Source: an uncultured Litoreibacter sp.
GTDB taxonomy: Bacteria; Pseudomonadota; Alphaproteobacteria; Rhodobacterales; Rhodobacteraceae
Direction of reading: 5' to 3'
Assembly (NCBI GenBank): GCA_947504205.1
Contig: CANNGL010000001.1
Span: 682,001 to 746,000, forward strand
Length of the DNA: 64,000 bases
Of this stretch, positions 7,705-14,157 are shown piece by piece (position 1 is the stretch's first letter; every line of letters begins with the position of its first letter). The notes under the pieces were generated by a model, which was not told the DNA's origin, did not search any database, and worked only from the letters and a program-made list of their open reading frames with translations. The position numbers were made by a program, and so were the translations under genes.

Positions 7705-8649
7705 ATGGAAATCATCGAAATCCTGTTTACCGCAAGTTTCTGGGCCGCCGCCATCCGTATCGCGAGCCCGTTGATCTTCGCCACATTGGGGGAACTCATT
7801 TGTGAGCGTGCCGGGGTGCTCAATCTTGGGATCGAAGGGATTATGGTAGCGGGCGCATTTGCGGGCTGGATGGCAGTCTATTCGGGAACCGGGCTTTGGA
7901 CCGGCGTCTGTGTAGCGATGCTCGTTGGTATGGCATTCGGACTATTGCATTCTATCCTGACCGTGCCATTTGGTTTGTCACAGCACGTGGTTGGTTTGGG
8001 CGTGACCCTACTGGCGACCTCCTCAACCTACTATGCTTATCGCCTCGCACTGCCAGAGGTCACAAGCCCTCCGAAAATCGAAGCGTTTCAACCTTTCGAA
8101 ATACCCTTGCTGTCCGATCTTCCATTGGTGGGTCCGGCGCTATTCTCACAAACGCCCTTCACCTATCTTGCATTTGCGCTGGCGGTGGTTGTGTCTGTGG
8201 TGCTCTATCGCACGCCGCTTGGACTTGCCGTCCGTGCTGCAGGTGAAAATCCGGCGGCGGTAGCTGCACAAGGGCTATCAGTCTCGGCAATCCGGATGGG
8301 TGCCGTGGTTGTTGGCAGTGGCTTTATGGCTGTAGGTGGTGCATTTCTGACCATGTCTGCGTTCGACAGTTTCTTCTTTGAGATGGTCAATGGCCGGGGC
8401 TGGATCTGTATCGCGCTGGTGGTGTTCGGGTCGTGGCGTCCCGGAAAGGCTTTGCTGGGCGCTGTGTTATTTGCAGCCTTTGATGCGCTACAAATCCGGG
8501 TGCAGCAAACGGGCTTTGGCGCAGATATTCCCTATCAGATATTCCTCATGATGCCGTATGTTCTCTCGATTGTGGCTCTGGTGGTGATGTCGCGCCGGGC
8601 GGAAGTGCCAGCCGCCCTTATGGTACCGTTCAACAAAGGAGAACGCTGA
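7705..8649 (+). CDS. ABC transporter permease, nucleoside type (YufQ-like)
   Basis: 314 residues, about eight membrane helices. The signature 'ICERAGVLNLGIEGIMVAGAFAGW' (residues about 32-55) is the motif of the second permease in BMP/nucleoside transporters, with a coupling segment 'AVRAAGENPAAVAAQGLSV'. It begins 2 bases after the previous permease stop and shares one base with the deaminase start (TGATG), consistent with a single operon for uptake and deamination. Confidence 0.88.
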   Translation: MEIIEILFTASFWAAAIRIASPLIFATLGELICERAGVLNLGIEGIMVAGAFAGWMAVYSGTGLWTGVCVAMLVGMAFGLLHSILTVPFGLSQHVVGLGVTLLATSSTYYAYRLALPEVTSPPKIEAFQPFEIPLLSDLPLVGPALFSQTPFTYLAFALAVVVSVVLYRTPLGLAVRAAGENPAAVAAQGLSVSAIRMGAVVVGSGFMAVGGAFLTMSAFDSFFFEMVNGRGWICIALVVFGSWRPGKALLGAVLFAAFDALQIRVQQTGFGADIPYQIFLMMPYVLSIVALVVMSRRAEVPAALMVPFNKGER

Positions 8650-9917
8650 TGTTTGATTTGATCGTCAAAGGCGGCGTATTGCCCGATGGACGGGTAAGCG
8701 ACATTGGGATCAAGGCGGACAAGATTGCGGCCGTTGAAGACCTAAGTGGCGCTGATGCAGGGGACGTGATTGATGCCAGCGGTGATTTGGTAAGTCCGCC
8801 CTTTGTCGATCCGCATTTTCATATGGATGCGACGCTGTCTTATGGACTGCCGCGGATCAACGCGTCGGGTACGTTGTTGGAAGGCATCGGCCTTTGGGGT
8901 GAACTCAAGCAGGTCATGACGCAAGATGAGGTTGTGGCTCGTGCACTCAGATATTGTGACTGGGCCGCCAGCATGGGCCTTCTGGCGATACGCAGCCACG
9001 TCGACACGTGTGACGACCGCCTGTTGGGGGTTGAGGCGCTTCTGGACGTGCGAGAACAGGTCAAAGACTACATCGACATGCAACTCGTGGCATTTCCGCA
9101 GGATGGATTTTACCGCGATCCGACTGCACGGGAAAACACGATCAGGGCGTTGGATATGGGCGTCGATGTGGTGGGCGGCATCCCGCACTTCGAGCGCACG
9201 ATGGCGGATGGCGCCGCTTCGGTCAAAGAGCTATGCGAACTCGCAGCGGCGCGCGGTCTGCAGGTTGATATGCATTGTGACGAAACAGATGATCCTATGT
9301 CGCGCCATATCGAGACCCTTGCCTTTGAAACCCAGCGTTTGGGGCTTCATGGACGGGTAGCCGGCTCACACCTGACCTCTATGCATTCGATGGACAACTA
9401 TTATGTCTCGAAACTTTTGCCCTTGATTGCAGAGGCCGAGATCAACGTAATTCCGAACCCTTTGATCAATATTGTGCTGCAAGGCCGACATGACAGCTTT
9501 CCCAAGCGCCGGGGGCTGACCCGCATCAAAGAGATGCTGGCGATGGGCATCAATGTCGGCTGGGGGCAGGATTGCGTGCTGGACCCGTGGTACTCTCTAG
9601 GGACGGCTGACATGCTGGACGTGGCCTTTATGGGTTTGCACGTCGCACAGATGACCAGCCCGGACGAGATGCGGACCTGTTTCGATATGGTGACAACGCA
9701 CAATGCGCGTACGATGGGTTTGAAAGATTACGGGCTGCAGGTGGGGGCGAAAGCATCTCTGGTCGTGTTGGATGCGAGCAATCCGATTGAAGCACTACGC
9801 CTGCGGGCCGCGCGTCTGCATGTCGTGGCGAACGGGCGGATTGTCAGCCAAACACCACGCGGCGATGCCGCTCTTGACCTAAAAGACCGTCCCGAAACAG
9901 TCCGCAGACGTCACTGA
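8649..9917 (+). CDS. CodA-family amidohydrolase, predicted 5-methylcytosine/cytosine deaminase
   Basis: A 422-residue metal-dependent amidohydrolase that aligns with E. coli CodA with a constant -5 offset at the active site: H56/H58 (HFHMD), Q151 (VAFPQDG), H209 and E212 (HCDETDD), H241 (SHLTSMHS), D308 (GQDCVLDPWY). E. coli Asp314 is replaced by Cys309. Loss of that Asp was reported to mark CodA homologues that deaminate 5-methylcytosine to thymine, including one from Rhodobacter sphaeroides. Location at the end of a BMP-type transporter operon fits import of a nucleobase or nucleoside. A creatinine- or isoguanine-type deaminase is an alternative. The protein is cytoplasmic; no signal peptide is seen. 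Confidence 0.82.
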   Translation: MFDLIVKGGVLPDGRVSDIGIKADKIAAVEDLSGADAGDVIDASGDLVSPPFVDPHFHMDATLSYGLPRINASGTLLEGIGLWGELKQVMTQDEVVARALRYCDWAASMGLLAIRSHVDTCDDRLLGVEALLDVREQVKDYIDMQLVAFPQDGFYRDPTARENTIRALDMGVDVVGGIPHFERTMADGAASVKELCELAAARGLQVDMHCDETDDPMSRHIETLAFETQRLGLHGRVAGSHLTSMHSMDNYYVSKLLPLIAEAEINVIPNPLINIVLQGRHDSFPKRRGLTRIKEMLAMGINVGWGQDCVLDPWYSLGTADMLDVAFMGLHVAQMTSPDEMRTCFDMVTTHNARTMGLKDYGLQVGAKASLVVLDASNPIEALRLRAARLHVVANGRIVSQTPRGDAALDLKDRPETVRRRH

Positions 9918-10009
9918 TCGGCATACTCCCCGGATTCAGGTCCCTCAAAGGGCCCCAGCTTAATCACGATTTTCCACAGCATGGTGAGATCGCAAGTTAA
10001 GGCTTGTGT

Positions 10010-10041
10010 GAACGCTGTTCCCATCGAACAATCGCGAACAA
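10010..10041 (+). promoter_or_regulatory. Cluster of GAAC/GTTC boxes upstream of the Rieske cluster
   Basis: GAAC (10010-10013) and GTTC (10017-10020) are inverted, and the heptamer CGAACAA occurs twice at 10025 and 10035, exactly 10 bases (one helical turn) apart. It lies 32-60 bases before the first Rieske gene in a 155-base spacer that otherwise holds no gene. A regulator site is plausible but unproven. Confidence 0.35.
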
Positions 10042-10072
10042 CTAAGCAAAAGACAAAAATGCGGGGACAGCC

Positions 10073-11683
10073 ATGCGCACCACAGCAATCCTCAAGCTCG
10101 ATGAGCTTCCGGATCGAAAGCCGAAATATGCCATCGTAGGAGAGGTCGATCTGGTCGTGGTCAGGTTCGACGATGAGATTTCGGTTTTCTATGGTCGATG
10201 CCTGCATCGTGGGGCTCTGATGGCGGATGGTTTCGTTCGAGGCAAAGACCTGATCTGCGGTGTACATGATTGGGACTACCGTCTCGATTCAGGCGTCTCG
10301 GCCTATGCCAATGACGAAGCGTTACCGAAATTCAAATCCTGGGTGGAGGACGACTATGTCTGCGTCGATGCTCAAGAGATCGAAGATTGGGCCGAGGCCA
10401 ACCCGCAACCCTATAATCGCGACGCCTATCTTGGACTATATGCGGACCCTAGCCATGGAACTGACGAAGAGCCGTATACTGGATTGATCCAGAACTACGC
10501 CAAGAATGGCCTATCCAAAACGGGTCATCATGGAATTGTGGAATCCATGGGTGTGCCACGTAATCAACTGCCGGATTGGGATGACATCCAGCTTTTGACC
10601 GCACAATTGGCGACGCCGCCCTTGCTCGATGACGATCCGGTCGGCACCGATGTGGTTATCGGGCCGAATGCACAAAAGCCTCTGCGTCTGGATATTCCGC
10701 TATTTGTCTCGGACATGAGTTTCGGTGCGTTGTCAGAAACCGCGAAAATCGCCCTTGCGCGCGGCGCCGAGTTGGCCGGCACCGGGATTTGTTCGGGCGA
10801 GGGCGGAATGCTGCCTGAAGAACAAGCCGAAAACAGCCGCTATTTTTACGAGCTTGCCTCGGGCCGCTTTGGCTTCGGGTGGGACAAGCTGGACAAAGTG
10901 CAGGCGTTTCACTTCAAAGGCGGGCAGGGCGCCAAAACCGGAACCGGCGGCCATCTTCCGGGCAACAAAGTACAAGGCAAAATTGCCGAAGTACGGGATC
11001 TGGAACCCGGCACATCTGCAGTATCTCCTCCGCGTTTTCCCGATTGGACAGAAACCAGCCAAATCAAAGAGTTCGCCGACGAAGTTCGCAGCCGGACCGG
11101 AGGCATTCCCATCGGTTACAAGCTGTCTGCACAGCATATCGAAAAGGATATCGACGCGGCTCTCGATGTGGGCGTCGACTACATCATTCTAGATGGGCGA
11201 GGCGGTGGCACTGGTGCCGCACCGATTATTTTCCGAGACAACATTTCGGTCCCGACGATCCCTGCCTTGGCTCGCGCCCGTCGTCACTTGGACACGCTAG
11301 GGCGCGGGGATGTCTCACTGGTGATCACCGGTGGCCTGCGCAAACCTGCCGATTTCATCAAGGCGTTGGCTATGGGGGCTGATGCTGTTGCGGTCTCAAA
11401 CTCTGCGATGCAGGCGATTGGGTGCCTCGCGATGCGCGCCTGCCATACCAACAATTGCCCGGTGGGCATTGCGACGCAGAAACCTCACCTTGTCAGTCGA
11501 TTATTGGCTGACAAGTCTGCGCAACAGTTAGCAAATTTCTTCGGAGCGAGTGTCGAGTTGATGCAGGTAATGGCGCGGGCCTGTGGACATGATCACCTCT
11601 CAAAATTCAATGCCGCAGATCTGACCACGTGGAAACGCGAGATGTCAGATATGTCGGGCGTTTCCTTTGGAGGCCTTGCATGA
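10073..11683 (+). CDS. Rieske domain fused to a GltS-type FMN/FeS oxidoreductase
   Basis: 536 residues. Residues 1-100 are a Rieske-type [2Fe-2S] ferredoxin module with C43-x-H45 and C62-x2-H65. From about residue 150 it is the FMN-binding (synthase) domain of glutamate synthase: 'PLFVSDMSFGALSETAKIALARGA', 'GQGAKTGTGG', 'DGRGGGTGAAP', and a [3Fe-4S]-type motif C451-x5-C457-x4-C462. No glutaminase domain is present, as in the GltB2/archaeal-type group, so an amine or ammonia donor other than glutamine is likely. The Rieske module could feed electrons where GltD or ferredoxin normally does. GGGGACA precedes the ATG, and the gene opens a six-gene overlapping cluster. Confidence 0.85.
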   Translation: MRTTAILKLDELPDRKPKYAIVGEVDLVVVRFDDEISVFYGRCLHRGALMADGFVRGKDLICGVHDWDYRLDSGVSAYANDEALPKFKSWVEDDYVCVDAQEIEDWAEANPQPYNRDAYLGLYADPSHGTDEEPYTGLIQNYAKNGLSKTGHHGIVESMGVPRNQLPDWDDIQLLTAQLATPPLLDDDPVGTDVVIGPNAQKPLRLDIPLFVSDMSFGALSETAKIALARGAELAGTGICSGEGGMLPEEQAENSRYFYELASGRFGFGWDKLDKVQAFHFKGGQGAKTGTGGHLPGNKVQGKIAEVRDLEPGTSAVSPPRFPDWTETSQIKEFADEVRSRTGGIPIGYKLSAQHIEKDIDAALDVGVDYIILDGRGGGTGAAPIIFRDNISVPTIPALARARRHLDTLGRGDVSLVITGGLRKPADFIKALAMGADAVAVSNSAMQAIGCLAMRACHTNNCPVGIATQKPHLVSRLLADKSAQQLANFFGASVELMQVMARACGHDHLSKFNAADLTTWKREMSDMSGVSFGGLA

Positions 11684-12057
11684 ACGAAGCAGAACTCATC
11701 CTCTTTGCCGCCAAGATTTGGTGTGGGATCGGTGCGTTGGTGGCGGTTGTGTTTCTGACCTTTGGGATAGACCGGATCGATGAAGATGCAGATGGCGCAT
11801 ATGTGTTTCGTCCGCTTCTCGTGCCCGGTGTTTTGCTGATCTGGCCGATGGTGTTGTGGCGCTGGTACATATTGGCGGACGGAAAAGACGAGTGGTCGCA
11901 TCGCTATCGTCCGAAGCGACATAACCATGTCTGGTTCGCTTTGCTGATGCCCGTGGCAATCGTCATAATCATTGGGGCGGCCTTCTCCGTGCGGCAGACT
12001 TGGCCGGGTGACATTGCTCCAGAACCTCTGTCAGCACCGGCGGAGGTCAGCGAATGA
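11680..12057 (+). CDS. Small membrane protein of unknown function in the Rieske cluster
   Basis: 125 residues with three hydrophobic segments (about 5-26, 42-62 and 83-102). Between the second and third is a polar loop (ADGKDEWSHRYRPKRHNH) rich in His and Arg. No family recognised. The ATG at 11680 overlaps the previous stop (ATGA), and the longer upstream frame is not needed. It overlaps the next gene by 4 bases. It may anchor the soluble Rieske-GltS protein to the membrane or form part of a membrane redox complex; this is inference from position only. Confidence 0.72.
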   Translation: MNEAELILFAAKIWCGIGALVAVVFLTFGIDRIDEDADGAYVFRPLLVPGVLLIWPMVLWRWYILADGKDEWSHRYRPKRHNHVWFALLMPVAIVIIIGAAFSVRQTWPGDIAPEPLSAPAEVSE

Positions 12058-13124
12058 GCGTCAAATACATTCCCGTTCAGTGGAACCGTAACAAGTGGAT
12101 TTACGATGCCGTGATGCTGATTGGCGTGATCTTGTTTCTCTATCTGTTTTTGTTTGTCAGTCCTGAAATTTTAAGCCACGAAAATCCGATCAATCCACAG
12201 ATTCACAATGCGCGAGCCTTTGGTGCGTGTGCGTTCATTATGCTGACCGTGATCTTGTGCATCGGCCCGCTGGCACGGATCGACAGGCGGTTCTTGCCGC
12301 TCCTCTATAACCGGCGACACTTTGGTGTAATGACCCTGTTTGTGGCGATTACCCACGCCAGCTACATTCTGAACTGGTACTTTGCCTTTTCGAGTTCGAA
12401 CAAATTCGAAGCACTGCTTTTTGCCAATACCAGCTACGGTCAGCTTGCCGGTTTCCCCTTCGAGGTATTCGGGGTTTTCGCGCTCTTTTGCCTGGCCCTT
12501 CTGGCGGTCACGAGCCACGACTTCTGGATGAAATTTCTAACGCCTCCCGTCTGGAAGCGTCTGCATAGCCTTGTTTATTTTGCTTATGTTTCGGTCGTGG
12601 CACATGTCAGCTTTGGCATCCTGCTGGATCAACAAAACCACGTGTTTACCGTAATCTTTGTCGGCGGCGCGTTGAGCGTGGCCGGACTTCATGCCTATGC
12701 GGCTTGGCTGGAATATAAGGCAGGCGATGATATCGGCTCAAATCAGGGTGGTTGGGTCGATATCTGTGATGCATCCGAATTTCGGGATGGGTTTGCCAAA
12801 ATCAAGATATTGCCGAGTGGTGAACGCGTTGCGGTCTTTAACCAGGGCGGCAATCTATCAGCGATCTCGAACGCCTGTGCACATCAAAATGGCCCATTGG
12901 GAGAGGGACGGGTGATCGACTGTTTAGTGACGTGCCCGTGGCACGGCTTCCAATACGATGTCACAAATGGGCGTTCCCCAGCTCCGTTTACGGAGAAAAT
13001 ACCAACCTACAACTTGCGTCTGGATGGCACGCGGGTGTTGGTGGATCCGGTTGCCAACTCGCCCGGCACCTACGTGGAACCGGTGCCGCTGCCTGATGTA
13101 GTGACAAAGGAGGTTTTGGTATGA
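12054..13124 (+). CDS. Ferric-reductase-like haem membrane domain fused to a Rieske domain
   Basis: 356 residues. The N-terminal half has about six membrane helices with His placed as in the ferric reductase/MsrQ (FRD) family: ITHASYIL, then WKRLHSLVYFAYVSVVAHV with the two His one helical pitch set apart, suggesting b-type haem ligation. After about residue 230 comes a Rieske [2Fe-2S] module: C275-x-H277 and C294-x2-H297 (CPWHGF). The usual FAD/NADPH domain of such reductases is absent, so electrons probably pass directly between haem and Rieske centre. 4-base overlaps on both sides tie it to the cluster. Confidence 0.83.
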   Translation: MSVKYIPVQWNRNKWIYDAVMLIGVILFLYLFLFVSPEILSHENPINPQIHNARAFGACAFIMLTVILCIGPLARIDRRFLPLLYNRRHFGVMTLFVAITHASYILNWYFAFSSSNKFEALLFANTSYGQLAGFPFEVFGVFALFCLALLAVTSHDFWMKFLTPPVWKRLHSLVYFAYVSVVAHVSFGILLDQQNHVFTVIFVGGALSVAGLHAYAAWLEYKAGDDIGSNQGGWVDICDASEFRDGFAKIKILPSGERVAVFNQGGNLSAISNACAHQNGPLGEGRVIDCLVTCPWHGFQYDVTNGRSPAPFTEKIPTYNLRLDGTRVLVDPVANSPGTYVEPVPLPDVVTKEVLV

Positions 13125-13882
13125 GCGAGAAAACTCCATTCTTCGTAGGGTACCTTCCTGTTCCGCAGGGCTTGCGTCGGTTTCTACTCGTGGCGGTGCT
13201 GGGGGTCATCGCGTTGTTTGGTGTCGTAGGGCTTGTGATTGGCAGCACGCAAGACGCGCCGGAACAATCCGGTTTTCGATTTGATTATGGCCGCCAGACA
13301 GTGACCGGCGTGATCGAGATGACACCTTACCCCATTCTGCGGGTCACTGAGGGAAACGATCTGATAATGCCCGGCAAAACTCTGATGCTGGCCGGTCAGG
13401 GTAAGAATGGGATTGATGCCCGTACCGGACCAATGGCAGGCGGCTTGGCAACCGTCACCGGTATCGTGTTGCAGCGGGGTACGATCGATATGCTCCAGCT
13501 GTTACCGGGACAGCGCGGGATCAAGGTCGCCGAGGGAGAGGCCCAACCCATTGAGACCGAGGCCTTGGGGCGTTGGAAACTGGCCGGAGAGATCTGCGAT
13601 GGTAAATGCCTGAACGGCGCGATGCGACCGGGGCGTGGCTTAGCCCACAAAGCATGTGCATCGCTCTGCTTGCTCAACGAGGTTCCGCCGGTTTTCGTCT
13701 CCACCCAACCTGTCGAAGGGCGCGAGTTCATGCTGATCACCGGACCGGATGGCACACCACTGCCCGACATGGCTTACGATTTTATTGGCCAGTTCGTTAG
13801 CCTGGAGGGTGATCTGGAGCGTCGTGGAGATATTCTGGTACTTCGCATGGATGCCGCGACGTTGGAGGTAATCCCACAATGA
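13121..13882 (+). CDS. Membrane-anchored protein with a four-Cys motif, unknown function
   Basis: 253 residues: one N-terminal membrane anchor (about 20-41), then a probably periplasmic domain. The notable segment is GEICDGKC (C159, C163), followed by GRGLAHKACASLC (C179, C183), i.e. C-x3-C-x15-C-x3-C with a His at 176. This could hold a metal or FeS centre or form disulfides. The flanks are rich in beta-strand-like sequence (TVTGVIEMTPYPILRV; FVSLEGDLERRGDILVLRM). The family is not recognised. It overlaps both neighbours by 4 bases, so it is an integral part of the Rieske cluster. Confidence 0.72.
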   Translation: MSEKTPFFVGYLPVPQGLRRFLLVAVLGVIALFGVVGLVIGSTQDAPEQSGFRFDYGRQTVTGVIEMTPYPILRVTEGNDLIMPGKTLMLAGQGKNGIDARTGPMAGGLATVTGIVLQRGTIDMLQLLPGQRGIKVAEGEAQPIETEALGRWKLAGEICDGKCLNGAMRPGRGLAHKACASLCLLNEVPPVFVSTQPVEGREFMLITGPDGTPLPDMAYDFIGQFVSLEGDLERRGDILVLRMDAATLEVIPQ

Positions 13883-14157
13883 TCAAGCGTGTCGGACTAC
13901 TTCTGCTGATGGTCGCCGTTGCGATCGCATTGCTCTATATTTCACGCTTCTGGACGGTGCGATTATGGGACCGGGGCGATTTGTTCGGCTTGCGCCCTCA
14001 AGGTGGTTATCTAGCGCAATGGCTGCGTGGTACCCGCTTTGCCCCCTTCGAATTGTTGATCTGGGTGACAGGCTCGTTCCTGATCCTGACCTGGCTACAA
14101 CGACTGACCGATTATCTAAGCTCACCCCCCGAAACCGATGGAGAGACGCATGAGTGA
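13879..14157 (+). CDS. Small two-helix membrane protein, unknown function
   Basis: 92 residues with hydrophobic helices at about 5-22 and 58-75 and an Arg-rich connecting segment (WTVRLWDRGDLFGLRPQGGYLAQWLRG). No recognised motif. It overlaps the upstream gene by 4 bases and the ThDP-enzyme gene by 8. Size and position suggest an accessory or assembly subunit for the membrane part of the cluster. Confidence 0.68.
   Translation: MIKRVGLLLLMVAVAIALLYISRFWTVRLWDRGDLFGLRPQGGYLAQWLRGTRFAPFELLIWVTGSFLILTWLQRLTDYLSSPPETDGETHE

Noticed and set aside
9940-9960. Hairpin after the deaminase (GGTCCCT with AGGGCCC) as a terminator
   Set aside because: A mismatch in the stem, a tiny loop and no T-run; too weak to call.
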